A stretch of 64,000 bases of DNA from Chanodichthys erythropterus (GCF_024489055.1 NC_090232.1:28185855-28249854); one strand, 5' to 3'. Numbered from the stretch's first letter, positions 42,641 through 54,899 are shown. A program made the numbers and translations. Notes: generated from the letters alone by a model not told the origin.

Positions 42641-44684
42641 ACAGATAAAGACTGAGAAACCTTGTTGTATAATGTCATTGTAGAAGGGAAAATGCTTTAC
42701 TTTATAGCACTTTACTAGCTAACCTCATTGAACCCTGCAAAAGCTAGCAAACCTTTGCAAAGGATAACAATGTGAGTAATGTTGTTCAATACCTTAGTGA
42801 AGAGAAAAAATGCCCTGCACAGGAGATGGGGGTGCTTCTGATGTTTGATGTGCAGTAGGCTGCACAATGTATCACTTAGTATAGATATCACAATGAGCGC
42901 ATCCACAATAGTTACATCGCAGAAATTTCAGTGTTTAGACCAAAGTTGCAGGTGTTTAGGTCCTGTAGTTGAGAACGCCATTTTTTGTGAACTCTGCAAT
43001 GCGTTCACTTTCCCATCTATTTTTCTATTTGCTTGAACAGACACGCACACACAGAATTATGTCAAAAGTCTTTGTACATACAATGCATATGGCTAGGTAA
43101 CGTGAACACAGGAAACTGATGTGTATAATTATAGGGGATCCGCACAATCTATCTTTGCATTTCATGAAATGTTAGATATCATTAGTATAATATTATAATT
43201 TGATCTAGCCTACATTTAAATTTCCCCAGTCATTCTTGAATTAGTATTACTTTCTAAATTAGTTATTAAAGTAAACTGGTGAATTTATGTCGAATCGCAA
43301 TATATAGTTGCAGAAAAAGGTAATGCAATGTCTTGCTAGGAATGAACTAGGCTATTAGCTGCACAGATTGACTGTCCCTTTCCTGCACACATGCTTAGAA
43401 ATCTGGTGCACAACATCTGCAGCAATAGAACAAAGACAGAGACATAAATGAGGAAATAATAACACATACAGTATTTTAAAAAGAATAACATGTTTATAAT
43501 GCAGTGTACAAACGACATAGCCTTTATAGTCACACAGAACACAAGCAACATTGTTTCTGCCTCTAATGATATGAAGTCAAGTACCACAAAAGGAAGTTAC
43601 TTTGACACTAGATGCCCCAACAAAGTTACAAAAAGCGTGTCTTTAAATATTGTCCGCTGCTGGACAGCGGTCCAAACACTCAAAGCTTTAAAAGATGTTA
43701 AGGTCGTGTTACTTCACTTCGCAGCACTTGCAAAAATGAATTGAGCAGCAATTAGGATGGATAGATGGCTAATGTCGGTGCTATTCTACGCAACCTTCTG
43801 AGATAGCATATTTAAGTAGAACCACTGAGTTAATTTGCTTTTTCCGGTTTAACCTCTTAATCATAAAGCTCAGATTACGATGTAATGATCTGGGTGTGTG
43901 TTGCTTTAAGGTTTAAACCATGATTGGGGTTTCCCCAAGCCTTGCAACGATAGAGCTGAATATAGTATGCCATTCATTGTGTTGTGCTTTCTAAAACTAA
44001 TGGTAGTTGAATCATGTTAACGACGTGCTATGTTACAACACGAACAAGCACGACAAGCGCTCATGTTGAACAACGAGCTCTCAGTCTCTAACAAATGCGT
44101 GCGACTGCATAATACTGATTATGAATGTGAAAAGAGAGAGCAAAAGAGTATGATTCTACACACAATCTACATCAAAGTTCATAACACGATGAAAATACTG
44201 AGATGAAATGGCTGACGTAGTGATGACGCGAGAATGGTGAAGATTACAGCCATGTCTTTGATGACAGGCCCTTTGATTAAATTTGCTGAAATGAAATTAG
44301 ATAACAATAGAAATTCGTGAAGAGAGGACCTGCATGCTTCTGAAATTAAACGGGAATTTTTTCTCTCATTGCCGCGACAGCTCAATGAACATTCGAATGA
44401 TAGGCTGATGTAAACTGAAATGACACTGTAGCATTTAACAGAACCCGTGTAAAATGAACAAACTGAAGTAGTAAATCAAAAAACGCTAACGTTTTCTGTG
44501 TGCTTATTTAGATAATCACAATAATAGGTCTGTACATGCATCATGAGAGGAGCATTGCTTAAGCAGTGGTTCAGTGGAGCTTAAGTTTTAGATTAAAATT
44601 TATCAGTAATTTAAATAATGATAAAGTCAGGCTGGGTTTTAAATGAGCTATATCTCGCACTAAAAGTGAAGGTTGGCATCAGCA
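42641..44684. other. No feature recognised
   Basis: About 2 kb without coding signature, terminal repeats or detectable similarity to the rest of the window. Confidence 0.4.
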
Positions 44685-44800
44685 TCTGCCGGACTCAGAC
44701 ATGTGTCAGCAATCTTTTATACTCCAAGTGTAAGATAAAGATTGGGTAGATCTTAATAGGTGACGTAACATTGAGTCTTCCTGGAAGAGCTTTTATTTCT
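44685..44800 (+). repeat. Segment similar to the BEL/Pao element 2 upstream region
   Basis: 'CATCTGCCGGACTCAGACAT', 'CAATCTTTTATACTCCAAGT' and 'GAGTCTTCC' align with 56897-57005 at high identity by eye. If 56897-57310 is the BEL LTR, this is a solo-LTR fragment. Confidence 0.5.
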
Positions 44801-45050
44801 GAGTTTATGACCTGAAAAGGGAAGAACAACAGCACAACCAAGGATATACTCTTGTGAGTAAACCTTTCTTAAAGCAATCCTGTCTCTTCCACTGAAAATG
44901 AAAGGATACCAGTGGAAGATATCTCTCATCGCCAGACTGATGACCCAACCAAGTGAATAGTAAATATAAGCTAACCAAATGTTTTTCCTAAAGGCCTTGG
45001 CATTAGGTTGTTGCTATATGAGATTGCTATTTGTGTAGAGACTGTTTATC

Positions 45051-46352
45051 TGTCACAGACACGCCAGGCTCTAACACCAACTAATCACAGCGCACTCCAT
45101 CTCCCGAGTACTGATCACGCACACCTGCACGCAATCACCTCATCAATCACGCACGCATAAAAGACACTCACACACAGTTACTCACCGTCCGGTCTCGTTC
45201 GCAACTAGGACTATTCCTGAATGCTTACCTTAAGGACTTCCATTGTTACTTACCTGTCTCCAGCGATCCCTAGTTACCTCGTGTGTCTCCTTTGTGTGTG
45301 TGAGTGTCACCTGTCTCCAGCTTCTCAACTGCTCCAGCGATCTTCGATATCTACCCTGCAATTCACAAAAGGACAGTATCATTATTCATTCATCTATCAC
45401 TCTGAATTACTGCACCATCACTCACCTGTGTTCGACAATACCTCTGCTTGTGTCAATAAATACCTGAACTGTGATCTTCTGTCTCCCAGCCATCTGTACT
45501 ATAACCAGGGGTGCACATAAGAGGTACGCAGGTACGCATACGCGGTAAAAATAAACTATGCATACCAGAAAACATGGAGGGAAGCGCTTTTGAGTACCGG
45601 TTCACATGGATACGTTTACTTATTGGAGTAGGATTTTTCTCCATCTCTGGTAAGATAGCAATCATCATAATATGTGTGTTCTTTAATTATTAGGTGTGCA
45701 ACGTATCAGTTAATCCGTGATCCATACGGATAAGGTCCAACGGTTCGGCACGCATGTGATTCGCGGATTAACTGCTATATTTAACCATCATAGAGTGAAA
45801 GTTTGTAATTTGGACGTGTTTTGTCTCGCCAATTAACACATTCAAACGACTTTAAAAGCGGAAGAAGAGGCAAAAATCGGGACTTGCGAACTGTAATCTG
45901 TGCGCACAGCCCCCCAACACGCATGCATGATGAGAGTCAGACAGCGCTCGAACACCAAATTAATTCCGCTTTCACGTTTACTTGCGCTTGAAAGGAAACA
46001 TACACACAAAATTGTGTCAAAATACCTGTCTCGGCAAGTATTCTCTCGGTTATGTCATAAGTGAAGTGTTGAGAAAGAAACCGGATGTGTGTCAGTTATT
46101 TGGTCCGTGCTTTCCTTCTTAAAGTGGCAGCAGCCTTTGCTGTCATTAATGTTAGTAAAAAAAAAAAAAAAAAGTCATTATCATCATCTACCATGTACGA
46201 GAGAAAAGAAGATAGTGAGGAGAGCAGTCAGGAGGAAAGTGATTAGGACAGCTTTTAGGATGTGTCATGTAAAGTGTGAGTACCAAGCAAAATCTCCAGG
46301 TACTCCCTTGAGAACCAGACCAAAAAAGTTATGTGCACCCCTGACTATAACA
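45051..46352 (+). repeat. 5' LTR of gypsy element 4, split by hAT element H3
   Basis: TGTCACAGACACGCCAGGCT begins it; CTATAACA ends it; about 456 bp without H3. It has a TATA-like ATAAAAG at about 45158, and AATAAA at about 45456. The internal leader 'GAAGACCGGACCAA' follows at once, as in gypsy element 2. Confidence 0.82.
45506..46343. mobile_element. hAT-type element H3 (838 bp) with 8-bp target duplication
   Basis: CAGGGGTGCACATAA at the left and TTATGTGCACCCCTG at the right are perfect inverted ends. ACTATAAC is duplicated exactly (45498-45505, 46344-46351). No transposase; an A-run near 46157. Its insertion sits eight bases from the LTR end. Confidence 0.93.
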
Positions 46353-46383
46353 GAAGACCGGACCAAAACAGTTAGATGCAAGT

Positions 46384-47060
46384 ATGAGCCATCCAAACTC
46401 TTTCCAAGACCAGGTCGATGCACTACGTCGAACACTCACCGTGCACCCAGCACCCACGCCAGCTCCACCAGCCATCACTTTCGTACACACCGCCATCACT
46501 CCTTCACCGCTGCTGTCCGCCAGTCCCATGGCCAAACCAGCACCCTACTCTGGTTCGACGGAGGAATGCAACGGTTTCCTCCTGCAATGTTCACTGGTCC
46601 TGGAGATGCAACCGCACATGTTCCCCACCGAACAGTCTAAAGTAGCTTTCCTGATTACACAACAGTTTCCAGTTTCGTCAATCATTTCAAAGAAGCATTT
46701 GGAAAACCCTCATGGGATTCTTCTATCGGTGAGAAGCTTTATAATCTAAAACAAGGAAAAATGTCTGCCATCGGGCTTGAATGGTATATCTATCTCTCTA
46801 TCCAATTCGCCACTCGTTTGCAGTCATATCTCGAAGAGCACCAGGGCCAGTCACAGCTCAACAACATCCTCTGCCGGCCAGACTCCGTCAGCCCTCCAGA
46901 ACCAGACCATGAACCAATGCAAGTGGATTTATAACGTCTGACTCCCGCTGAATGGCAGAGAAGGCTGACCCTGAATCTGTGCCTGTACTGTGGTGCTCCT
47001 GGGCATGTAATCTCCGCATGCCCCATTCATCCTCCTCGTCCCATGGTGAGTGCCTTCTTC
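46384..47060 (+). pseudogene. Gypsy element 4 gag remnant
   Basis: ATG 46384 opens 'MSHPNSFQDQVDALRRTL' and runs through 'MAKPAPYSGSTEECNGFLLQ', the usual capsid entry of this family, then changes frame near 46670. 'YNLKQGKMSA' and the zinc knuckle 'LCLYCGAPGHVISACP' (CX2CX4HX4C, about 46978-47025) follow in other frames. An internal segment of the capsid is missing. Confidence 0.8.
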
Positions 47061-48300
47061 CCTTCTACTAACAAGATGAAACCACTCACCACTATTGTGA
47101 AGCTTACTGCTGCTGATGTCTCTATTCCAGTTACCGCACTCCTTGATTCTGGGTCAGCAGGCAATTTCATCTCCAGCGCCCTCTGCTGTCAGCTCAACCT
47201 CAAGACCACGGCTACGCCTGCTACATACCAGATCCACTCTGTAACTGGAAAACCCGTAAGCAGACGACAAGTTAGTTGAAGTGTCGGCCCATTACTACTT
47301 CAAATCAGTGTACTTAACCCTTTCGACCGGGAGTTTAAAATATTCTAACTGTCCCCCCAGAGTGAGTTTTTTTAAGGCGACCGTTATTTTAGAACGTTCG
47401 CCTTTAATGTTTCCATAGCGACGCGTCTTGCGTGTCACGATCGCTGAATGCAGCAACAATAACACTGTATGACAGATGGATCGCTATTATTTAGTTTTTC
47501 CTTTTTTATTTAAAATATTCACAAAATTGCTTACCATGTCATCAACTATCTGATATTCCGATTCTCAAATATGTGTAAGTGAGTGTGCTTTGTCGTTTTA
47601 AAACCTTTATAAATGATCTTTATCTTGATCTATAATGCGAGATGGGCGCCGCCATCTTAGTTTGCGCTGCAGTTCACAAGAGTCCTGTCAGTCGGATTTA
47701 CAGCAGGTTAATTCATCATTTTCTTCCGAAATATATGCAAGTAAGTGGCTGGTGAACTGGAAGAATAATAGAGTAAACTTTACAGTTACTTAGGCCCATT
47801 ATGTGTGTCTGATATGAATAAATGTCGCCAAATTATATTTGTTATTGCTGCTTCCACTGATGTCGGACCTCAATGTGTATATTATAAACGCTTAATGTAT
47901 TGTTTTAATGGTGCTTATCCATATTTAAATGTCTGAAAGCTTAAAATAAACATTATGTGCCTGAAAACACTGCATAGCTGTGATATATGACAAGAGCTGC
48001 GCCAGAGCCAGAGCCAGAGCGCGAAAGCACAGTTTGAATCTGGCAGTTATGTGACGTCGCTGAACGTTCGAAATCCCATACGTGGTACCGTACGCCCAGG
48101 GGCACTGAAATAAAAATCCTATATGTGGGACCGTACCGCTCAAAGGGTTAATGTGGAGAAGATCTCATTGCTGGTTCTGGAGGAATCCACCGCTGACGTG
48201 ATTTTAGGGCATCCGTGGTTGTAGCAGCACAATCCCATCCTCTCCTGGGACGACACTTGTTTTAATGACTGTTTCTCTGAATTTCCTGTTCCACGTTCTC
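47061..48300 (+). pseudogene. Gypsy element 4 protease, split by element P
   Basis: 'VTALLDSGSAGNFIS' keeps the catalytic Asp-Ser-Gly. The domain continues to 47313, is cut by element P, and resumes at 48148 with 'NVEKISLLVLEESTADVIL', followed by a stop in 'HPWL*QHNP'. So protease is interrupted though its active site is conserved, in contrast to element 2. Confidence 0.8.
47318..48147. mobile_element. piggyBac-type MITE P (830 bp)
   Basis: CCCTTTCGACCGGGAG at the left and CCCTTTGAGCGGTACGG (inverted) at the right, TTAA on both sides (47314-47317, 48148-48151). The CCC-start plus TTAA target is typical of piggyBac. No transposase. Confidence 0.85.
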
Positions 48301-48654
48301 CAAGTTACAATCATCTCCCTGTCTGTGCAACATCCATTGAGAGTCCATTAGAGAAACCTTCTGTGGATATACCATCTTGTTATGCCCCCTTCAGTGACGT
48401 TTTCTGCCCCAAGAGAGCTTCAAAGCTGCCTCCACACCGGCCATGGGACTGTGCCATCGATCTACTTCTGGGTGAGTCAGTGCCCAGGGGAAAAATCTAT
48501 CCCCTGTCCATCCCGGAGGAGAAGGCCATGGAGGAATACATCGAGGAGGCTCAAGGATACATCCATCCATCAACTTTCCCTGAGGCTTGCGGCCTTGTAT
48601 TGATTACAGAGCTCTCAACAACATGACCATCAAGTTCAGGTACCCCCTTCCGCT

Positions 48655-50663
48655 TGTAGTGATTTTTACTTTGTCCATCCAAGGTTGCAAAGTAAAATAG
48701 GGATTGGTACTCATGTCATCGCTGACGTTGTGATTTTTGGATCACACGTCTCTTAAGGTGTGGTTTTGAGTACATCAGACGACCAATGCCCCCTTTTTCC
48801 CTAGTTCAGGGCACCAGTCAAGGTCTGTTAGCTTGGCAGTATGAGAATACTCCCAACAGGGGCTTTCATTCATTTAGAATTAATGTAAAGTGATCAGCTG
48901 ATTTATCTGAAAGATTGGTGATATTGCTAACTTCTGTATTATCAGCACAAGGAAGACACAAGTGTAATAAAAATCAATTTTCTTAACAAAAAGATAAACA
49001 AGAATAACACGACTACTAAATGAATACCATGAATGATAAAGGAATAAAGTGCATATGATACATAGAATACAAGTGATTAAGTTGGGTGTGGCTATGGAAG
49101 AGTTACGTTATCTTATGGAAAGTTTCTCTGAAAATAATAAGGTGGAGAACCTTATTATGCACCAAACAAATAAACAAAAGATTATTTGTTATTAACTAAC
49201 ATCAGCTATATTACATCTAATGGTAATTAGGAAATTATACACTGATAATATACAATAATGCCAAGGCCTCTGGAAAGAGGTTTGGTTAAGTGATATTTAC
49301 GTTCCACTTGGTTGAGTCCGATGACGGTGACGTCTTCCACTGGTTGTGCTGGGTGACAATGCAGTGGGGAGATGAGCCAGAATCTGTCTCAACAGTCTTG
49401 AACACGAAGCTCTGTGGGATGCTGATCTCCTGGAGCACCAAAGGGTCATAAAATCTGGAACACGCAGATGAGGCCCTGGTGTAGGTGCAGAAAGTCCTTA
49501 ACAATGTTTTTTTGTTAATGTCTCTTTCCTCACAAGCTGGAGGCTTAGAATGTGGTCATCTCTGTTGCTGCCTCACAAGCTGTAGACTCAGATCACAGGA
49601 TCTGTTGTTGTCTCTTCTGGATGGACCAGAGGCTCAGAACAATGTTGTATCTGTTGTGTCTCACCCGATGGGAGACTCAGAAGACTATCTGTTAATGTCT
49701 CACTCCTTACAGAGTTGAGACCCAGAACAATATCTGTTATGTCTTTCCCTGTTTGAAGGGCAGACTCAGAACGATGTCTGTTAATGTCTCACTCCTTACA
49801 GAGTTGAGACCCAGAACAATATCTGTTATGTCTTCCCCCTTTGAAGGGCAGACTCAGAACAAGGAGTGTCTGTTGAAAGGGTACTTTTATCCCTTTCCGA
49901 TGAGGATGATTGCAATTTGGCGCTTCTCCATTCGAGTGCTGTGATTGGCTACTAGCTGGCATCAGAGGGGACACACACAGTGTGGCCCACCCGTCTCTCC
50001 CCTGTGGAACTCATTTGCATGAAGCACAAAGTTGGAAGTCTTTACAGTGTCTTTAAAGTTTACCAATGCATTTCTCACTTTCCAAGCCACCACCAGAATA
50101 CCTTTGGCAATATTCTAAACAAATAGAGACTAAACATGATGGAAAAAGCTTGAACTGTCATTCAATTGTACATTAACAGCTGTATTTGTATCAGATGTTG
50201 CACTACAAATGGCTGTCACTGAGAATACTTATTTCTGTGAATAAGTATGAAATGGATGTGTAGTTTGCATCAGTTCTAAGGTTTTCAAACATAGTTTTGA
50301 ATGGATTTGGATGGATCTTTGTGATCTCTCTTTGTTTCACCCATTTCTGCTAAGGTCCCGAGGAATTTTTATGGCGGGTCTGTGGCCAACCTTAGGATAT
50401 AGTCTCTAAATGGGTGAAGGGCAGAAACTGCCTGTGGACCAATGAGAAGTCCTGTCCTTGTCAGGCTTGGTACAAGAGGTTTTCTTCTTGCCCTCTAAGA
50501 GAGGTCTGGATGTTGTCCTTACATCTTTATCTGATGGCGTTAGAGAGTTTGTTTGTGTTAGTCCACCAAGATCCAATCAAAATGTAGCAAACCTTTGTCC
50601 ACTGTTATGGAACAGAGAGGGGCCCAGCCATAAACTGGGCCCTAGAATGTGCTGTTCACTACA
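48655..50663. mobile_element. Solo-LTR-like insertion Z5 (2,009 bp)
   Basis: Begins TGTAGTGATTT and ends TTCACTACA. Flanks CGCT (48651-48654) and CTCT (50664-50667) are a 4-bp duplication with one change; gypsy RT is continuous without it. Contains several copies of a 'CAGACTCAGAACRATGTCTG'-type sequence (49550-49870) and no coding signature. Same class as Z1, Z3 and Z4 by ends, duplication size and length. Confidence 0.7.
49535..49870 (+). repeat. Degenerate tandem repeats inside Z5
   Basis: About six imperfect units of 40-70 bp with 'CTCAGAACAATGTCTGTTA' and 'TCACTCCTTACAGAGTTGAG' cores; one 'CACTCCTTACAGAGTTGAGA' block is exactly repeated (49704, 49789). Expansions like this could explain why Z copies differ in length. 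Confidence 0.7.
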
Positions 50664-50705
50664 CTCTTGTCCCAGCGGCTCTAGATAACCTCCTTGTTGT
50701 GGATA

Positions 50706-50835
50706 ATTTACATAGTGTCAGGTAGTGTGAACACCAAAACGACTTAAAGACTCCACAGCAAGTCACATTGTCTGAAAAGCACAGCGATCTGCCGATGTTT
50801 AAAGTCCTGTAGTGTGAACTTGGCATACATTTATG
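50706..50835. repeat. Short dispersed repeat fragment
   Basis: 'GTAGTGTGAAC' occurs at both ends of this stretch (50721 and 50811) around 'AGCACAGCGATCTGCCG'. It may be a MITE remnant; unclassified. Confidence 0.35.
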
Positions 50836-51115
50836 CTCTGTCTTGTGTTACCAGTGACCTAGATTTTCTGTCTGTGTTAAGTAATCATTTCATTCACCTG
50901 TTCCTTGTTAATTCACTCATCAGCTCACTTTGTTTGCCCATGCATTTATTCCATGTTCTCCCTCATCGTCGTCTGTTCTCGCCAATGCCGTAATCAATAG
51001 TATGCATTAATGCCTATGTTGTTTTCTCCTGAGTGTCTCCTGCGAGTTCCATTAAAGATTATTCCATGTTTTCATTGTCTTTATGTGCTTGATACCACGT
51101 TGTGTCAGAAGAACG
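50836..51115 (+). repeat. Likely LTR of a third gypsy-type element
   Basis: Starts near TGTCTTGTGTTACC and ends near TTGTGTCAGAAGAACGGACC, the latter resembling the LTR-leader junction of this window's other gypsy elements ('GAAGACCGGACC'). ATTAAAG near 51052 may be a poly(A) signal. Assigned because gag-like sequence follows. Confidence 0.5.
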
Positions 51116-51149
51116 GACCAAAACGAAAATGGAGTTACCGGCCATCCAG

Positions 51150-51535
51150 CTGGCTTGACCAGGAGCAGCAATTCCTTGTGATGCATATACCCACGGATTT
51201 CCAGACCTGGCGTGCCACACCAACTTTCTGGACCAATGGCTGTTTATCTTCTACCACGCAAGCCTGAATGCGGAAATGAAAGCACGCCTGCCCGGTGTGG
51301 GTCCTCGGGGGAATTTCGTCGAATACATGGAGTGGGTGCTGGTGAACTGGAATTTGCCTCTTACCATTGGCCTTGATGAGGTCACCAGCTCCACTCCTAA
51401 TCCAGAGTTCAGCCTGCCATCACCCATCTGCATGGACAATGAGCCAGAGCTCACCGCAGACAGAGGTATTCAGCCTGGAGCGAGTAACGAGCCGGAGCTG
51501 ACCAGCTTTCCATCGCCTCAGAGCTGGTACCTCAA
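51150..51535 (+). pseudogene. Gypsy-type gag fragment
   Basis: In two frames: 'LDQWLFIFYHASLNAEMKAR' and 'GPRGNFVEYMEWVLVNWNLP', then 'NEPELTADRG' and 'NEPELTSFPSPQS'. Low-complexity 'NEPELT' repeats are typical of gag of a fish retroelement family. The 109-codon frame at 51276-51605 covers the second part. The tail after 51535 belongs to another sequence. Confidence 0.6.
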
Positions 51536-52048
51536 CGATTGTCTGACTATTTATAAAACTTTGCGTAGATTTCGTCCTAAAAGTGTACGTACACGCAAAA
51601 GCTAGATCCCAGCTAACAAAATACGTGACTATTACGTAACTGCAAAGTAATTTGGTGACCAAATTTTCGTCATGGTGACCTAACTAGTTACGTCGTGGCA
51701 ACCGGAAAAGTGTAAGGTGCCTATAGAGGGTATGCATCGACGTCACTTTCACGAAAGCGCGCTCCCTCAGCTGAACTGAGTGGCAAAAGAACCTGCTGCG
51801 TGACTGGATTTAACAGGGGAAACTGCGAAAACGCAGGTAAAACTAACAAATTACACTAAAGGTTGGAATTGAATGTGTTCCTTACAACTTGTCAAATAAA
51901 CCTAATCCTTGGATATTGACATGCAGCCAGGAATCGTGTTTCCTGACATTTATATGTGCCTGATTTTGACGGCGGGGAAATACATAAAGCAAATCTGCCT
52001 GTGAATATTTTATATAACTACAATATAGGTAGGTTCAAATCTGAGTAA

Positions 52049-53641
52049 TGTAGGGAAAACACCCTAGGAAGAAAAATTAGCTCAAATGAAATATTTATAG
52101 GGAATTATAAAGAGTTGTTTAGATTACGACCGAGCAACTGATTCGTCCAGCGTTCATTTGCTCGAGCCGTAATTAAGCTCTGGTAATGGATATAAATATC
52201 CAACAATCGTGAAAACCCTGATTAAAGCAGGTAGCTTGATCACCGTTTAAGACATTAAATCATAAAGCACATAATACAAGACACTTTCTTTTAAAATCTA
52301 CAAGAGATTTTATTTATTCTAACACAAGCTAATCTACCACGAACACACACATACATACATTCATTCATACGCGTTGCAGTAAGACAGGAAGTGAGAGAGA
52401 GAGAACGAGAGAGAGAGAGAGTGTGATATGATGAATTCCTAGCAAAGTTATGCTTTTCAGAAGATCTGACCTGAACGAACCATTAATCATTAAATGCACC
52501 AGTTCAGTTTTAATCTGGAGGTACTTGCTTGCGTCGACTTTGAATGTGAATATCCCTCGTTGGCGTGTAGAGAAGAGTTTTCCAAGTCGATGAGTTGTCG
52601 CAGGGTATTCAAGGTCCGTGTTGTGTTCAGTAGAACCCAATCACGTTTGAGCTTGCTGAAAATTTAAAGGGAAGTCTCTTTGTCGCTGGAGTTGAAGCGG
52701 CAAAAGTCGTTGGTTGAACTTTGCGGCGAAACTTAGAACACAAGACTTTCAGCGGTAAAGCAGAATTAAGTAAAAGAAAAGAAACGTGAGTGAAGGTTGG
52801 ATGGCTTGAATGAGCGGCTGGTCTGTTCTTCTTGTTACTCCATTGTTCTTGGTACTCTGGACATGGCTGACCGGTTCTTTCTTCTGTTGCTCTGTTTTCC
52901 TTGACCAGAACTAACCAACTCCTAGTTCACTATCTTGCACTATGATCATTTAAACTTAGTTGTTTGTCACACCTCTGAGGAGTCTTGGCCAATCAGACAT
53001 TGTCCTGTTTAAAGAGGGCCTTCCTCTGCCCCCAATAAAACATAAGTGTTACATCCTGTTCTGTCTCTGCTTTAGCAGAGTGCCATTTTAACATAATTGC
53101 TATTAAATGGAATACAACATATTTTAAGCAGATTTAATTCAAGTCAGGATATAGGAAAGGGGGAAATAATCAAATTAAGTCCAAATAAGGCATACTTTCA
53201 GTCATTCAGTCAAGAGTTAACACATTTACATGAATTGTGAGTGTTCTAAAGCCTAACTGTTTACAGGTAGTACTTGTGGACACATAATGCAAAATGTATG
53301 TAGTTAAAAGATGTTTGATAAGTCCATTAAAATTGTTGGAACAATTTTGATGCAGTTTTATTTGTTCAACAGTCTCTTTGGCTTTCCTGTGAAGTAAGGA
53401 AACAAAAGGGTCTGCATTGTCTCTCTGTTTCTTTCCTCTGATGATCAAAGCACCTTTGTCTTCTTGGGTGACCCTTTGGTATGTCGCTTCTTCTGCTATC
53501 AGGGAGCATGTGTCGTAAAAGTAATCAGCCTGGCTTTATCTGCAGACGGGCCGGAGCCGGAACCTCAATTCTGAATTAGAATTATGTTTTGAAAGAATCA
53601 TCTGAATGATTCATTTGTCTGGTTCGTCCACAGTTGCTACA
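52049..53641 (-). mobile_element. Solo-LTR-like insertion Z4 (1,593 bp) with 4-bp target duplication
   Basis: Begins TGTAGGGAAAACACCC and ends TTGCTACA; GTAA on both sides (52045-52048, 53642-53645). 'TTAGCTCAAATGAAAT' and 'TTCGTCCAGCG' near the low end match Z3 ('TTAGCTCAATTTATT', 'TTCATCCAGCG') and Z1. TTTATT (AATAAA on minus) is 269 bases in. No ORF. Confidence 0.78.
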
Positions 53642-53645
53642 GTAA

Positions 53646-54899
53646 TCACTTATATCAATGTTATATCGTCATATTGTCCAGCCCTAAAACATATATAGTT
53701 TTATAGTATAGTTTTTGTCAGTGTTGTTTATTGAAAAACACCCAATTATGCAGAATATAAGATGGAAAATATTTAATTGATCAGTTGTCAACATAATATA
53801 TAACACAATAAATACGGTATGATTTTACCTCAAAATCCAACATTTTGACAGAAAATGATAACTGCAAATCCATGTTTCTCTGCCTGGAGTCCAGCTGTTT
53901 CTGTGAATTGCAGTGATCCATTTGCTTTTTTTCTATTGCTTTCTGCAGTTTTTAAATATATACCTCAGGTTTTGTGTCAAAGCTATTTGTACAGTCAATC
54001 ACAAAGCTCTTTCCCATTTTGGATGTGTTTTGTGTTTTTCGCGACATCCACGCTGAAAACCAATGCTGCCGCTCAGTCTTTTGCCTCTCAGTGGACGTGA
54101 CCACAGCCGTAACGGTCGACAGTGACGTCACTTCCATACCCTATATACGTTGCAACAACGTAACTTTGTGACGTTTCCAGTTAGTAACTGCGACGTCATG
54201 GCAATGTTGTGTATTATAGTTGTGTGTTGGTAATCTGTTGGTAATTTTTATATTTATTTTATTTTTCTATGGGCAAACATGCAGTAGTTTAACCTTTATG
54301 TCCTCATTTGCCCAAACTAATTTAAAGGCTATTCCAACATCTGTGAACGATGAATGCAGACTCAAAAGGAATTCAATTCATTTATTTTGAAAAACACACA
54401 GAACATGAACAAAACTCCAAATAAAAATAATAAAATACACTCAAACTATAAATAAAAACATATAGCCTACAGCGAAACATAAAAAGCATTCAAGACGTTT
54501 AGCGTAACATTTTGCAGACATATATTTCAGACGATCAAGGAAAGATACCATACAATCACAGAGGTAAAAATATTAACAAAAGTACTTAAAGTAGATAAGT
54601 AAGATAAGTGGGTAATGTTACTTAACCAATCTGTTCAGTTGTTGAACTTCATTGCTATAAAACTGACGAGAAACACGGAGAAACGTCGATGCTGTCCTCT
54701 CCAGCAGCTTGAATGGTTTCCGGGTTGCCATGGCAACTAACGGCCACCTGCACTAACGTAAACATAACAATAAAAAAAGGTTTTGCGTCTTTCCAAAGTT
54801 GACATTTTTATAAAAGCCATTTATTCGGTGTTACCTCGGAAAAATAAATTCTTCTCTCGGAAAAATTAACTTTACACTCTTATCAACATACTGTGGGCA
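53646..54899. other. Interior of element Y apart from the THAP remnant
   Basis: AT-rich, without other coding signature. Confidence 0.4.
53852..54017 (-). pseudogene. THAP zinc-finger domain remnant
   Basis: On the minus strand from an ATG at 54017: 'MGKSFVIDCTNSFDTKPEVY', then stops, then 'KWITAIHRNSW', 'TPGRETWICSYHF'. This matches the THAP C2CH layout: Cys, 42 positions, Cys-X2-His, with the conserved W and P ('WITAI', 'NSWTP'). The first Cys of the pair reads Phe or is lost, and two in-frame stops are present. Fourteen bases past 'HFLSKC' a GTAAAATC could be an old splice donor. THAP domains bind DNA and front several transposases and host THAP proteins. Confidence 0.68.

Larger units (their letters stand above)
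45051..50705 (+). mobile_element. Ty3/gypsy element 4, inactive, interrupted three times
   Basis: LTR start TGTCACAGAC at 45051, then gag, protease and the first part of RT, truncated at about 50705. Same family type as the element at 13880 (similar LTR front, knuckle, protease and RT entry). Insertions: hAT element H3 in the LTR, piggyBac-type P in protease, solo-LTR-like Z5 in RT. Each has its own target duplication. Confidence 0.85.
48363..50705 (+). pseudogene. Gypsy element 4 RT start, split by Z5 and truncated
   Basis: 'YAPFSDVFCPKRASKLPPHR', 'WDCAIDLLLGESVPRGKIYP' and 'EEYIEEAQGYIHPS' lead to the RT fingers; a frame change follows, then 'KFRYPLPL' at 48650. After Z5 the frame resumes with 'VPAALDNL' at 50668 and then is lost at about 50705. 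No active site or later pol domains remain. Confidence 0.8.

Noticed and set aside
46089..46640. 183-codon ORF as a gene
   Set aside because: It runs from hAT element H3 through its end into gypsy gag in the wrong frame.
53855..54171. Plus-strand ORFs as a membrane protein
   Set aside because: The minus strand carries the THAP motif; the plus frames are its shadows.
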